In this document: positions 18,115-29,911 of the stretch, in pieces | How the letters are laid out: each line of letters begins with the position of its first letter | Numbering within the stretch: the stretch's first letter is position 1 | Assembly: GCA_934162665.1 (NCBI GenBank) | Contig: CAKPJN010000004.1 | Span: forward strand, 49,496 to 113,495 | Direction of reading: 5' to 3' | DNA: 64,000 bases | Source: an uncultured Bacilli bacterium | GTDB taxonomy: Bacteria; Bacillota_I; Bacilli_A; RF39; UBA660 | Translations under genes and position numbers: made by a program | Notes under the pieces: generated by a model | Database searches by the model: none | What the model was told of the DNA's origin: nothing | What the model saw: the letters and a program-made list of their open reading frames with translations, nothing else

Positions 18115-18775
18115 ATTCAGTGAAGCAATCTTTCATATACAATGTATTGGGATTGCTTTTATTTTTTAATTCATATTTTGAAACAGTACCAATTATATTT
18201 ATGTTACTATTTATCTTTTTAGTTGATACTTTTTTTGAATCTTTTGATAATTGACATATTAAATTAAGAGTGTATTTTCCATCTTCATCATAATATTTTA
18301 ATGTGATAGTATTAGCTTTTTTATTTACTTTAGATGCTTGTCCTGAAACTCTTAAAAATTTATTAGAAAATTTTTGATAATTTTTTTCTGGGTTATTTTC
18401 TAATTCAATAGCTAAGTCAACTAATTTTATATCAGTTGGTGTAGTTGAATATGGCATTGACCACATTCCTATTACTGTATCTCTACGTCCTTGTTTTTGA
18501 TGATATTTAATAACTTTATAACCTATACCATAATAAACTTTAGTTCCGCCATCATTATATACATTAGTTCTAATCGCAAAAAATGGCCCAACATTGAATT
18601 TTGTAATACAGACTATATCTATTGAAATTAGTAAGATAATAATTATTGCTGCATAAAAGAAAATATTAATTAATTTCTTTGCTCTTTTTTCTTTTTCTTC
18701 ATTATTATCAATATAATTTATTTTATCAATGATAATTTCATCATCCTCATAAATTTCTTTATTTTTTTTAAACAT
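18113..18775 (-). CDS. Membrane-anchored protein with a tRNA_anti-like OB-fold
   Basis: About 220 residues. A charged cytoplasmic start is followed by one transmembrane helix (about 37-60) and an extracytoplasmic region. The C-terminal 85 residues look like the tRNA_anti-like OB-fold family: FLRVSGQASKVNKKANTITL, then LICQLSK, then NINIIGTVSKYELK, ending in LYMKDC. The two cysteines at equivalent positions fit that family. Function is unknown. Start is the ATG at 18775, 6 bases after GAGGGGG; an upstream ATG has no ribosome-binding site. Confidence 0.65.
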   Translation of the reverse strand: MFKKNKEIYEDDEIIIDKINYIDNNEEKEKRAKKLINIFFYAAIIIILLISIDIVCITKFNVGPFFAIRTNVYNDGGTKVYYGIGYKVIKYHQKQGRRDTVIGMWSMPYSTTPTDIKLVDLAIELENNPEKNYQKFSNKFLRVSGQASKVNKKANTITLKYYDEDGKYTLNLICQLSKDSKKVSTKKINSNINIIGTVSKYELKNKSNPNTLYMKDCFTE

Positions 18776-18945
18776 AATAATCCCCCTCATCGCTGCATAT
18801 TATAACATATTTTTTTATCTTTTTCAATTTTTTCTTTGAATAAATCAACTTTGTCAATTTACTAAAAGGTATTTATTTTCTAGATAAATTTAGTTATTAG
18901 CTATATTTAGTATATTGTAATTTTTTATAACTTAAAATAAAAAAC

Positions 18946-18961
18946 AAGTGCTTGAACACTT
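18946..18961 (-). terminator. Short terminator after the coiled-coil membrane protein
   Basis: AAGTG / CACTT stem with a 6-base loop at the end of the gene. On the minus strand it is followed by GTTTTTTATTTT. The stem is short, so confidence is modest. Confidence 0.45.
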
Positions 18962-19604
18962 ATTTTTCATCATCTTTTCTTCCTTCTTTTATGACTTTTG
19001 TAATTTTCCTAGCTATATCTCCATATACTGGGGCCATTTCTTTTGCTATAGTACTACTAGCTTTTCCTATAGTTGGAGCTATTTCTTCTGCAGTTTCTTT
19101 AACAATAGGCATAGCTTGCTGAGTGTGAAAAGCCATTACTTCTCTACCTTTTGTAAGCGCTACAAAGTTTGTTCCACATATTATACAAGTAACAAAAATT
19201 ATAAATCCACCAAACATTATATACCCTGTTCTAGCAAAATCTCCATTTGCATTTTTTAGCGAACAATATTTTCTAGTAATAGAGTTATTTTTATATTCAT
19301 CAAAAGCACAATGATCAAAGCTTGGATCTAATGCATTAGTTATTATTTTTAAATCATATACTTCCCCATCAGTATACTTTGCAAGTGAATCGTACTGAAC
19401 ACCTTTGTCTTCTAGTTCCTTTTTTTGTGTTTTTAACTCTTTTTCTAATTTTTCAATTTTTGATTCTGCAGAATTACCTAGTCCTTTATATAAAAGAAAT
19501 CCTCCTATTGATATACCTATTAAAAAAGCAATCACAAGTATAACTTTAATCTTGTTTTTAGTTTTTTGATATTTTTCCTCATTAAGATATTCATTATTAT
19601 TCAT
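18960..19604 (-). CDS. Two-helix membrane protein with coiled coil, unknown function
   Basis: 214 residues. Transmembrane helix 1 (about 19-41) is followed by a coiled coil (SKIEKLEKELKTQKKELEDK), a small extracytoplasmic domain with two Cys (FDHCAFDEY and RKYCSLK), transmembrane helix 2 (about 126-147) and a cytoplasmic amphipathic tail. The two Cys may form a disulfide. Not a family I recognise. It lies 14 bases downstream of ligA on the same strand. Confidence 0.6.
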   Translation of the reverse strand: MNNNEYLNEEKYQKTKNKIKVILVIAFLIGISIGGFLLYKGLGNSAESKIEKLEKELKTQKKELEDKGVQYDSLAKYTDGEVYDLKIITNALDPSFDHCAFDEYKNNSITRKYCSLKNANGDFARTGYIMFGGFIIFVTCIICGTNFVALTKGREVMAFHTQQAMPIVKETAEEIAPTIGKASSTIAKEMAPVYGDIARKITKVIKEGRKDDEK

Positions 19605-19618
19605 ATTTTCACAACTCC

Positions 19619-21640
<2,022 letters not shown>

Positions 21641-21802
21641 TTAATACTATTTGATTAAACATTATACTTAATCATAATTTTACTAACTATTACTAATATA
21701 ATTTTATCATAAAATTTCATTATTTATAATATTAAGTTATTTTCTTGTTATTTTCTTTAATATAAATCTTTTGCCATTTTAACGCACTTTCCTTATAAAT
21801 AA

Positions 21803-21825
21803 AAAAAGGATTGACTTAGTCATCT
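21803..21825 (-). terminator. Weak hairpin after the Bax-inhibitor-like gene
   Basis: An imperfect palindrome around TGACTTAGTCA (21812-21822) overlaps the stop codon and is followed on the minus strand by CCTTTTTTT. The remaining 200 bases up to ligA hold nothing recognisable. Confidence 0.4.
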
Positions 21826-22460
21826 CTTTTTCCAAATAATTCTAATAGCCTTATAAATAAATTTATGAAGTCAAGGTATAATTGAAATGCACAATATACC
21901 GCTGTTTTATCTTCTCCTAATGTTGGTAAAAGGTACTCAATTGACTTTACATCATAGGCAATATATCCTGTAAATATTAATACACCTAATGCAGAGAAAC
22001 CAATTTCAGCAGTTGGACTTTTGAAAATAAATAAATTTAACAACTCCCCTATTATCAATCCAATAATAGCAAAAAACAAAATTGTTCCTAAATTATTTAA
22101 AGACTTTTTTGTTTTATATCCATAAATAGCTAATCCACCAAATATAATTGCGCAGATTGCAAATATAGAAATAACTGATGACATCTTATATGCCATAAAG
22201 ATTGTAGAAAAAGTAATTCCTGTTACTATACAATATATTATATAGCATAACCTAACCATAATCGGACTCATCTTTTTAATTAAAAATCCCATCATTAGTG
22301 CTATTACTAATTCTAGAATAATTATTGGAATAATTCCAATAGATAATATTTTTGCTAATAATTCAATATTTAATGATAATGCATATGCTGATACAAAAGT
22401 AATTAATAACCCTATACATAACCATGTGAATACTTTTGAATAAATTTCATTATCTTTCAT
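21816..22460 (-). CDS. Bax inhibitor-1 / YccA family membrane protein
   Basis: 214 residues with seven hydrophobic segments and the conserved C-terminal signature: IAYDVKSIEYL, then AFQLYLDFINLFIRLLELFG. BI-1 proteins are pH-sensitive cation (calcium) leak channels; bacterial roles remain unclear. ATG follows AGAGGTGAT. Flanked by galU and ligA on the same strand. Confidence 0.9.
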   Translation of the reverse strand: MKDNEIYSKVFTWLCIGLLITFVSAYALSLNIELLAKILSIGIIPIIILELVIALMMGFLIKKMSPIMVRLCYIIYCIVTGITFSTIFMAYKMSSVISIFAICAIIFGGLAIYGYKTKKSLNNLGTILFFAIIGLIIGELLNLFIFKSPTAEIGFSALGVLIFTGYIAYDVKSIEYLLPTLGEDKTAVYCAFQLYLDFINLFIRLLELFGKRDD

Positions 22461-22510
22461 TTTATCACCTCTATTTATATTATATATTACTTTAGATAAA
22501 TTTTCTATTA

Positions 22511-23368
22511 CTATTTTGTTTTATTTACTAAATAATTATACAATTCATCTTTTATATCTTCTCTATCTAATGCATACTCAATATTAGCTTTGATATAGCC
22601 AAATTGATTTCCAATATCAAAGTATTTTCCCTCAAAATTGCATGCGTAAAAGTCTTGAGTTTGCATTAGAGCTTTCATAGCATCAGTAAATTGATATTCA
22701 TCACCAGCACCTTTTGATATTTTATCAAGTTCATCAAAGATCTCTGGTTTTACAATATATCTACCAAGTCCTGCATGATTACTTGGAGCCTCATCTACAC
22801 TAGGTTTTTCAACAATATTTTTAATTTTTAATTCATCATTTTCATATTCAACAATTCCATATTTATATACTAAAGAACGATCAACTTCTTGAACGGCTAT
22901 AACATTACAATCTCTTTTTTCGTATATATCAATTAATTGTTTTAAAACTGGAGTGTCTGATTTCATTAAATCATCACCATACATAACAGCGAATGGTTCA
23001 TTTCCAACAAAAGATCTAGCTAGTTTTATAGCATGTCCACTTCCTTTTGGTGATCCTTGTCTCATATAGTAGAATTTCGCTAAATTAGATACATTTTCTA
23101 TTATCTCTAATTTATCTAACTTTCCACTTTCTCTTAATCTTGATTCAAGTTCATAACTTTTATCAAAGTGATCTAATACTGAGTTCTTATATGGACTAGT
23201 AATAAATAATATTTCTTCTATACCACTTGCTACGGCTTCTTCTACTATATATTGAAGTGTAGGTTTATCAATTATTGGCAACATCTCTTTTGGTGTTGCT
23301 TTTGTTGCGGGTAAAAATCTTGTCCCCATACCAGCAACAGGAATTACACATTTTCTTACTTTTTTCAT
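22511..23368 (-). CDS. galU: UTP-glucose-1-phosphate uridylyltransferase
   Basis: 285 residues with the nucleotidyltransferase motif IPVAGMGTRFLPATKATPKE, PIIDKPTLQYIVEEAV and the VMYGDDLM substrate site. It makes UDP-glucose for glycolipid anchors of lipoteichoic acid and for polysaccharides, which fits with ltaS and the surface region. ATG follows AAAGGAG, 10 bases after pcrA. Confidence 0.96.
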   Translation of the reverse strand: MKKVRKCVIPVAGMGTRFLPATKATPKEMLPIIDKPTLQYIVEEAVASGIEEILFITSPYKNSVLDHFDKSYELESRLRESGKLDKLEIIENVSNLAKFYYMRQGSPKGSGHAIKLARSFVGNEPFAVMYGDDLMKSDTPVLKQLIDIYEKRDCNVIAVQEVDRSLVYKYGIVEYENDELKIKNIVEKPSVDEAPSNHAGLGRYIVKPEIFDELDKISKGAGDEYQFTDAMKALMQTQDFYACNFEGKYFDIGNQFGYIKANIEYALDREDIKDELYNYLVNKTK

Positions 23369-23378
23369 AAATTCTCCT

Positions 23379-25475
23379 TTATACTTTAGATAACTTTTTA
23401 TGATTTTTCATTAGTTTTTTTATACCATGTGGATGTTTAAAAGCAACACTTACTAAAGTGTTAGTTACTTCTACTACACGTCCTGTACCAAATGTTTCGT
23501 GATATACATAATCTCCTACTTGGTAATCAACTTCTTCATCTCTAAACATTTCTTTAGTATCAATTTTTACTTCTTTTTCTTTTAGTTCTTCTTTAACATT
23601 TGTCTCAATTAAGTCGTTATTTATTTCACTAATAAATCTACTTGCAGGATTTACTTGTTCTTTTCCAAATAATGTTCTGCATCTAGTATTTACTAAGTGT
23701 AAGTCTTCTTTTGCTCTTGTTATTGCGACATAACAAAGTCTTCTTTCTTCTTCTAATTCTTGATTTTCCATTAGTGAGTTCATGTGAGGAAATATTCCTT
23801 CTTCCATTCCAACTACGAATACATGATCAAACTCTAATCCTTTTACTGAATGAATTGTCATTAAACTAATTCTATTTGGATCATCTTTATATTCTTCTAC
23901 ATCGCTTACTAGGCTGATTTCTAATAAAAAGTCTTCTAAAGAAATTAAACCTTCTTTTTCTTCAAATGATTTAGTTATAGATTTAAATTCTTCTAAGTTT
24001 TCTAATCTTATTTCTGCTTCTAATGACTTTTCTTCTTCTAAATCTTTTTTCATACCAGATGCATCTAATACTTTATCAATTAGTTCAGTTAAAGTTAATT
24101 CTTCTTTTATTTCTCGTAATTTTTCAATTATGTTTTTGAATTCTAATTCTTTTCCAGTTGATATAGCTTCGTATATACTAATGTTTTCTGCATCAGCTTT
24201 TAGAGTTAAGTTTTCAATTGTCTTTAGTCCTATTCCTCTTTTTGGTGTATTAATTACACGAAGTAAGCTGATATTATCTTTAGTATTATGGATTAGTCTT
24301 AAGTACGCAATTAAGTCTTTTATTTCTTTTCTTGAATAGAAGTAGAAACTTCCTATAACTCGATATGGCATATTTTCTTTTAAGAATTCTTCTTCTAAGA
24401 CACGGGATTGTGCATTGGTTCTATATAAGATAGCGATATCTTTATATTCTACATTTCTTACTACTAGTTCTTTTATTTTTCTTATTACATACTGAGCTTC
24501 ATCTCTTTCATTATATGCTCTATAGTATTTAATTTTTTCACCTTTACCACGTGAGGTCCAAAGATTTTTATCTTTTCTTTGTTTATTATTTTTTATTACT
24601 TGATTTGCAGCATCTAGAATAGTACTAGTTGAACGATAATTTTCTTCAAGTAAAATTGTTTTTGCGTCTTGATAATCTTTTTCAAAGTTTAAAATATTTT
24701 TATAGTTCGCTCCTCTAAATGAGTATATACTTTGTGAATCATCACCTACTACAGTAATTCGTTTATGTTTAGAAGCTAATGTTTTGGTAAGTATATATTG
24801 AGCTTCATTTGTATCTTGATACTCATCAATTAAAATATACTTATAAAGTTCTTGATATTTTTCTAAAGTATCTGGATAGTCTTTAAATAGTTTTATTGGT
24901 AAAAGTAGTAGATCATCAAAGTCAACTGAATTGTTTTTTTGTAGTTTCTTTTCATATTTATCATAAACTTTTTGAACTACTTTTTCATAATCACTGATAG
25001 CATATCTTTCATAAGCATTTGGAGACATTAATTCGTTTTTACAACTACTTATTTTATTTCTTATGGCTTTAGGATTATATATCTTTGGATCATATCCCAT
25101 ATCTTTTATTATTTTTTTAACGACTGTTAAGGAATCATCACTATCCATAATTACAAAGTTTTTATCATATCCTAGTAAATTATAATTTTCACGTAGTAGT
25201 TTTAAACCAAAACTGTGAAATGTTGATACTTGTAATTTTTTTGATAGGTCTCCAATTAGTGAATATAATCTATCTTTCATTTCTTTTGCGGCTTTATTTG
25301 TAAATGTTATCGCTAATATATTATAGGGATGAACATTTTCATTTTCAATTAAATAAGCTATTTTTGTTGTTAATGTTTTTGTTTTTCCTGCTCCAGCTCC
25401 TGCAATAATAAGAAGTGGACCGTTATTATATAATACTGCTTCTTTTTGTCTATCATTCAAACTAGTTAATTCCAT
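23379..25475 (-). CDS. pcrA: ATP-dependent DNA helicase PcrA (UvrD/Rep family)
   Basis: A 698-residue SF1A helicase. Visible motifs include Walker A IIAGAGAGKTKTLT, motif Ia AITFTNKAAKEM, motif II YILIDEYQDTN, motif III VVGDDSQSIYSFRGA, motif V SLMTIHSVKGLEF and motif VI CYVAITRAKEDL. The C-terminal Tudor-like domain (VGDYVYHETFGTGRVVEV) marks PcrA. It acts in repair and rolling-circle replication. Start ATG has only a weak GCAGGT ribosome-binding site. Confidence 0.97.
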   Translation of the reverse strand: MELTSLNDRQKEAVLYNNGPLLIIAGAGAGKTKTLTTKIAYLIENENVHPYNILAITFTNKAAKEMKDRLYSLIGDLSKKLQVSTFHSFGLKLLRENYNLLGYDKNFVIMDSDDSLTVVKKIIKDMGYDPKIYNPKAIRNKISSCKNELMSPNAYERYAISDYEKVVQKVYDKYEKKLQKNNSVDFDDLLLLPIKLFKDYPDTLEKYQELYKYILIDEYQDTNEAQYILTKTLASKHKRITVVGDDSQSIYSFRGANYKNILNFEKDYQDAKTILLEENYRSTSTILDAANQVIKNNKQRKDKNLWTSRGKGEKIKYYRAYNERDEAQYVIRKIKELVVRNVEYKDIAILYRTNAQSRVLEEEFLKENMPYRVIGSFYFYSRKEIKDLIAYLRLIHNTKDNISLLRVINTPKRGIGLKTIENLTLKADAENISIYEAISTGKELEFKNIIEKLREIKEELTLTELIDKVLDASGMKKDLEEEKSLEAEIRLENLEEFKSITKSFEEKEGLISLEDFLLEISLVSDVEEYKDDPNRISLMTIHSVKGLEFDHVFVVGMEEGIFPHMNSLMENQELEEERRLCYVAITRAKEDLHLVNTRCRTLFGKEQVNPASRFISEINNDLIETNVKEELKEKEVKIDTKEMFRDEEVDYQVGDYVYHETFGTGRVVEVTNTLVSVAFKHPHGIKKLMKNHKKLSKV

Positions 25476-25596
25476 AGTGTACCTGCTTTCTTCTTGTATT
25501 CTCTATATCAATTGTACATTATTTTTATAAATTAAACTAGTCCTTTTAGTTAATATAGCTAATTTTGATATGTTTTTTAATAAATAATTATTATTA

Positions 25597-26526
25597 TTAT
25601 TTTTTATATGTTTTAGTTTTACTTTTCTTTGTTTCTTGTCTAAATTTATCAATATTACTTAATGCTTCTTCATAATTTTCCATATAGTCTGCAAGTGATT
25701 TAACATATTTATTATTCCTTATTTTTTTCAATGCTTTTTCTTCTATCTTCATTATCCACTGATAGCTGTAACCAAGTATTTCTGCAATAGTTTCATAAGT
25801 TTTTGGACAGTTATCATCAAACCCATATCTGAGATTTAGAACATTTATTTCATTTTCATTTAAATTACAATTATTTAATAGTTTTATTAATTCTTCTTTT
25901 TTAGTATTATCTATAATTAATTCTTCTGGTGATGGTATCATTGTTGAAATAAAATCTCCTAGTTCAGAACTTTTTTCATCATTAACAAGTGTATTAAGAC
26001 TAATAGTATTTTGTTGTAGTTTTATTAGTTTAATTATCTTATCTTTTGAAATATCTAATTCTTCAGCAAGTTCTTCGATTTTTGGTTCTCTATTAAATTC
26101 ATTTTGTAGTTTTTTCCTAGTTTTATTTAATTTAACTATATCTTCCTCTATTTCTCTGGGTAACTTGATATTTTTACTTTTATTATATATTGATCTTGTT
26201 ATTGCGCTTTTTATCAAGCTAGTAGCATATGTTGAAAATTTATTACCTGTTGTTGCATCATATCTATCAATTGCTTTCATTAAACCTATATTACCCTCTT
26301 GAACTAAATCCATAAATGTTAAATCATTAACTGGGTAATTTCTATAGATACTCTTAGCAATGCTGATAACTAATCTTAAATTTTTTTCTATGAATTCATT
26401 TTTAGCTTGTATATCTCCTTCTTTAATCTTTTGTGCTAAATTTTTTTCTTCTTCTCTTGTTAATAAGGGCTTTTTTAGTTCATTAAAATATATTTTATCA
26501 TTTATAGATTCATAATTTTCTTTCAT
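25597..26526 (-). CDS. RNA polymerase sigma-70 family factor
   Basis: 309 residues. Region 1.2 (PLLTREEEKNLAQKIKEGD) is followed by region 2 (FMDLVQEGNIGLMKAIDRYD, then NKFSTYATSLIKSAITRSI), region 3 (LNKTRKKLQNEFNREPKIEEL) and region 4 (ILGYSYQWIMKIEEKALKKI). The layout is that of a group 2 or primary-like sigma factor without region 1.1. Region 2.4 is not the canonical RpoD sequence, so it is probably an alternative factor; which regulon is unknown. ATG follows GAGGA. Confidence 0.88.
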   Translation of the reverse strand: MKENYESINDKIYFNELKKPLLTREEEKNLAQKIKEGDIQAKNEFIEKNLRLVISIAKSIYRNYPVNDLTFMDLVQEGNIGLMKAIDRYDATTGNKFSTYATSLIKSAITRSIYNKSKNIKLPREIEEDIVKLNKTRKKLQNEFNREPKIEELAEELDISKDKIIKLIKLQQNTISLNTLVNDEKSSELGDFISTMIPSPEELIIDNTKKEELIKLLNNCNLNENEINVLNLRYGFDDNCPKTYETIAEILGYSYQWIMKIEEKALKKIRNNKYVKSLADYMENYEEALSNIDKFRQETKKSKTKTYKK

Positions 26527-26628
26527 GAATTTTTCCTCATTTCATACGTTTCATAATCGTTTTTTCTATTACAGTTTCTCTTTAAAGTGTTTTTTATTAT
26601 AACACTTTTTTATTTATTTACAAATAAA

Positions 26629-26654
26629 AACTAGGTAAATTGTATTACCTAGTT
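26629..26654 (-). terminator. Terminator of the 3D-domain protein gene
   Basis: Perfect 10-base stem AACTAGGTAA / TTACCTAGTT with a 6-base loop, followed on the minus strand by TTTTTATTTG, directly after the stop codon. Confidence 0.85.
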
Positions 26655-26657
26655 AAT

Positions 26658-27356
26658 TTAATAACCATTTCTTAATATTTCAAAAGTAACATTATATGAT
26701 ACTTCATATTTACTCGCTACTTCTTCACTTTCAAATAATAAATCAAACATGAAAGTTTTATTAAGTCCTATAGTCCCTCCTCTATCTAATACGATAGCAA
26801 GGATTGGTTCGCTTGATACTTTAGAATTCTTAATTCTAACAATACTTCCTAATTTGTATTTATAGTCTCCAGCTACTATTCTGACATTACCATATTTTTT
26901 ATCATTATAATAAATAGTACCATTACCAACGTATTTTCCACTAGCAAGATAGCCACTACAGCCGACACAGTTTGGACCATAACCACTCATTTTACCAACT
27001 TGCGTTTCTATTACATCATTTTCTTTTTCTTCTACTGGTGGCTCTATAGGTGTTTCATTCTTTGGTGGAATTGGTTGTTCTTCAGGCTTTTGTTGTTCAA
27101 CCTTTTTTTCTTCTTTTATCTCATTATTGTTAATGATCTTATTATCTTCTTTTAATTCTTCATTTTCTTCTGATTTTACTTCTTCAGAATCTTTTTGTCC
27201 TATTTTCTTCTCAGTTGTGATTACTTTACTCTTTACTTTTTTTATAGAAGAATCTATTTCTACTGTTTGTTTTTGATTATCAATTGGTGTTTGATAAACT
27301 ACGGCTGGTATTAAAATCAATAATAAACAATTCATTATATAAATTAAATATTTCAT
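26658..27356 (-). CDS. Secreted/anchored protein with a C-terminal 3D domain
   Basis: 232 residues. An N-terminal signal anchor (YLIYIMNCLLLILIPAVVY) is followed by a low-complexity Glu/Lys/Pro linker and a C-terminal domain from KMSGYGPNCVGCSGYLASGK to the end. The last part, VAGDYKYKLGSIVRIKN then AIVLDRGG, is the 3D domain found in YabE/YocH and resuscitation-promoting-factor-like proteins, a double-psi barrel related to lytic transglycosylases. It probably acts on peptidoglycan. Unusual is the CxxC near the domain start. ATG follows AAGGAG, downstream of a good sigma-A promoter. Confidence 0.8.
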   Translation of the reverse strand: MKYLIYIMNCLLLILIPAVVYQTPIDNQKQTVEIDSSIKKVKSKVITTEKKIGQKDSEEVKSEENEELKEDNKIINNNEIKEEKKVEQQKPEEQPIPPKNETPIEPPVEEKENDVIETQVGKMSGYGPNCVGCSGYLASGKYVGNGTIYYNDKKYGNVRIVAGDYKYKLGSIVRIKNSKVSSEPILAIVLDRGGTIGLNKTFMFDLLFESEEVASKYEVSYNVTFEILRNGY

Positions 27357-27378
27357 AAAAAAACTCCTTGTGTTTATG

Positions 27379-27407
27379 ATTATACCATAAACGTAAAGAG
27401 TTTACAA
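27379..27407 (-). promoter_or_regulatory. sigma-A promoter of the 3D-domain gene
   Basis: Minus strand TTGTAA (27407-27402), 17-base spacer, TATAAT (27384-27379). The gene starts 22 bases further on. Confidence 0.7.
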
Positions 27408-27453
27408 TGGTTTACATAATTTACCATTTTGTGTATTTGTAAATCGATGTCAA

Positions 27454-28302
27454 TTATTTTATTCTTTCACAGCTATATCCTGATGCTTTCATATTCTTTT
27501 CTATTGTATCAATATTTTCATCTAATCTATATTCAGGATATATTCCTCCTGCCTCAGCATATATTGAAGTGATTTTATCAGTGTCTATATCTTTGTAGTT
27601 AAATATTTGTTTTTTAGTGAAACTTCCTCTATTTAAGGTACAACCAACAATGATACCAGTTTCTGAAGAAGTATGAGTTTCTAGATTTTTACATTCAGTA
27701 TTTAGCTTTTCTAGGTCTTCATTATCTACTGTTTCATCACCTTTTGTTGTTATTGTGTAGGTTAATTTTGTTAATTTACTATCATTAAAGTCAAATAATG
27801 CTAAGTATGAGTAATCCAATTTTGAATCACTATTTTCTAATTTACATTTTAGAGTTCCAGTAGTTATTACTACATTATTTTTTTCGGCTTTTTTGTTAGC
27901 TATAGCTAAATTAATATATTCACTTATATCTGGTAAAAAGTATACTAACGCAAACAATACGATAAATAATATAAATGTTAAGATATATTTTAAATTACCC
28001 TTTTTTGAACTGTTTTGATCTGTAATTTTTACTTCTTTTAGATTTTCTTCTTGATGAAGATTATGACTTTCATTATTGTTGTTTTGTATCTGATTTATAT
28101 TATTTACATTTTGTGATTGAGTGGGTATATTTTGTGGTGTTTGTGTATTTATATTTTGATTATTTATTTCGTTTGTAACTTGATTTATTGGTATATTTTG
28201 ATTTGTTGGCATCTGTTGGATATTTCCAGTTACAGAATTATTTACATTAGTTGTTTGATTATTTTGTTCTAGATTATTAGGATTTTTTTCATTACTATTC
28301 AC
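27454..28302 (-). CDS. Membrane protein with Asn/Gln-rich cytoplasmic tail, unknown function
   Basis: 282 residues. The first 100 residues are rich in Asn, Gln, Thr and Pro (NIPTQSQNVNNINQIQNNNN) and look disordered. One transmembrane helix (about 108-128) follows, then an extracytoplasmic domain with Cys at KCKLENS, TECKNLE, VGCTLNRG and YSCERI that could form two disulfides. No family recognised. The start is GTG at 28302 after GGGAGAG. It lies downstream of rpe in the same direction. Confidence 0.6.
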   Translation of the reverse strand: MNSNEKNPNNLEQNNQTTNVNNSVTGNIQQMPTNQNIPINQVTNEINNQNINTQTPQNIPTQSQNVNNINQIQNNNNESHNLHQEENLKEVKITDQNSSKKGNLKYILTFILFIVLFALVYFLPDISEYINLAIANKKAEKNNVVITTGTLKCKLENSDSKLDYSYLALFDFNDSKLTKLTYTITTKGDETVDNEDLEKLNTECKNLETHTSSETGIIVGCTLNRGSFTKKQIFNYKDIDTDKITSIYAEAGGIYPEYRLDENIDTIEKNMKASGYSCERIK

Positions 28303-28341
28303 ACTATCACTCTCCCTATTCTTTATTTATTATAGCATATA

Positions 28342-28971
28342 TTAACTTCTTAAACTAGTTATTTTTTCTTGAAAATCATCTGATTTAGTTATATAACTTC
28401 CAGCTACTAATATATCTGCTTTACTACATTCTTTTTTTGTTTTATCATTAATTCCACCATCTACACTAATTAATGTAGCTTTATTATATTCTTTTAATAA
28501 GATTCTTAATTCTTCTAATTTTTTAGTAGTCTCAGGAATAAATTCTTGTCCCCCCATACCTGGTTCGACACTCATTACTAAAATTATATCTAATAATGGT
28601 AGATATGGCACTAATTCTTTTACTTTTGTTCTAGGACTTATAGCTAAACCCGCCTTAATAGAATATTTTTTTATTAATTCTAAGTTTTCTTCAATATTAT
28701 CTTCCGTTTCTAAATGAAAAACTATATATTCAGTATTTAATGTAGCGAAAAGAGGAATATATTTCTTTGGATTTTTTACCATTAAATGAACATCTAGTCT
28801 TTTATTTGTGAATTTGTATATATTTTTCATCTCTCTAAATGGCATAGTTTTCTTCTTTGTAAACTTACCATCCATAAAATCAACATGAATGTAATCAGTG
28901 TCTGTTTCGTTTAATTTTCTTAGTGTTTCTGGTACATTATCACTACTTAAAAATGATGAACTTATTTTCAT
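28342..28971 (-). CDS. rpe: Ribulose-phosphate 3-epimerase
   Basis: 209 residues, a TIM barrel with YIHVDFMDGKFTKKKTMPF, RLDVHLMVKNP, VMSVEPGMGGQEF and the late ISVDGGIN loop. It interconverts ribulose-5-P and xylulose-5-P in the pentose phosphate pathway. It is the last gene of the fmt-rlmN-prpC-prkC-rsgA-rpe block; thiamine pyrophosphokinase, the usual next gene, is absent here. The ribosome-binding site is weak (AGAAGTG). Confidence 0.95.
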   Translation of the reverse strand: MKISSSFLSSDNVPETLRKLNETDTDYIHVDFMDGKFTKKKTMPFREMKNIYKFTNKRLDVHLMVKNPKKYIPLFATLNTEYIVFHLETEDNIEENLELIKKYSIKAGLAISPRTKVKELVPYLPLLDIILVMSVEPGMGGQEFIPETTKKLEELRILLKEYNKATLISVDGGINDKTKKECSKADILVAGSYITKSDDFQEKITSLRS

Positions 28972-29063
28972 TGTTTCACTTCTTTCTTATATTTATTTAA
29001 CCAACCTACAAATTAAAATGCATATTATAGTAAATGAATATCTAACTTAATAATTATCCTAGT

Positions 29064-29897
29064 TTATTTTAATTTTTCATCAATAAATTTTAAATAATTT
29101 TCATATCTTGTCTCTAATATATTATTGGCAATTACTGCCTGTTTTACACTACATTCTTTTTCTTTTGTATGAGAACAATCTTTATAAGAACATGAATAGT
29201 CTTTAAATTCAACAAAAGCATCCTTTATTTTTTCTTTGTCATAATCAAAAAATTCTAATGATGAATATCCAGGTGTATCCATAACTTTTCCTTCTGATAT
29301 TTCAAAAAGTTCAACTACACGAGTTGTATGTTTTCCACGTCCTAGGGCTTTTGATATTTCTCCTGTTTCAAGATTCCAATCAGGATTTAGTTTATTTAAG
29401 AGAGTACTTTTTCCGGCACCAGTTTGTCCTGTGAAGACACTAGTTTTATTTTTAAGTAATTCTTTTACTTTTTGTATATCTTGATTAGAAATTATTTTAT
29501 AGCCTATATTCTTATAATATTTTAATATATTATTTATTTCTATTAATTCTTCCTCTTTTAACAAGTCTTCTTTTGTAATACAAATAATTGGAGTTACCTT
29601 ATTTAATTCCATAAGTACTATTAATTTATCTAAAAGATTTAATGAAAAATCAGGATCTTTTAGACTTGTTATTAAAAATGCTTGATCAATATTGGATACT
29701 TTTGGTCTTTTAAATTCATTTTTTCTAGGTAATATTTTCTCAATTAATTTTTTTTCTGGACTGAAAAGAACATAATCCCCTACTAATGGAGTAATATGTT
29801 CTTTTCTAAAGATTCCTCGACATTTACAAGGATAAGTTTGTTCATTAAAACTTACTATATGTAAATCACTAATTATTTTTATTATTTGTCCTTGCAT
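29064..29897 (-). CDS. rsgA: Ribosome small-subunit-dependent GTPase A
   Basis: 277 residues with an OB-fold start, then a circularly permuted GTPase order: G4 (CITKEDLL), G1 (VFTGQTGAGKSTLLN), G3 (DTPGYSS). A C-terminal zinc knuckle (CSYKDCSHTKEKECSVKQ) completes it. RsgA checks late 30S maturation. ATG follows GGGAGA, 14 bases after prkC. Confidence 0.96.
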   Translation of the reverse strand: MQGQIIKIISDLHIVSFNEQTYPCKCRGIFRKEHITPLVGDYVLFSPEKKLIEKILPRKNEFKRPKVSNIDQAFLITSLKDPDFSLNLLDKLIVLMELNKVTPIICITKEDLLKEEELIEINNILKYYKNIGYKIISNQDIQKVKELLKNKTSVFTGQTGAGKSTLLNKLNPDWNLETGEISKALGRGKHTTRVVELFEISEGKVMDTPGYSSLEFFDYDKEKIKDAFVEFKDYSCSYKDCSHTKEKECSVKQAVIANNILETRYENYLKFIDEKLK

Positions 29898-29911
29898 AGT
29901 TTTTCTCCCTA

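Noticed and set aside
26583..26611. Second terminator (AAAGTGTT / AACACTTT) between the sigma gene and the 3D-domain gene
   Set aside because: Its T-run lies on the plus strand with no plus-strand gene nearby, and it overlaps the likely promoter region of the sigma gene, so its role is unclear.
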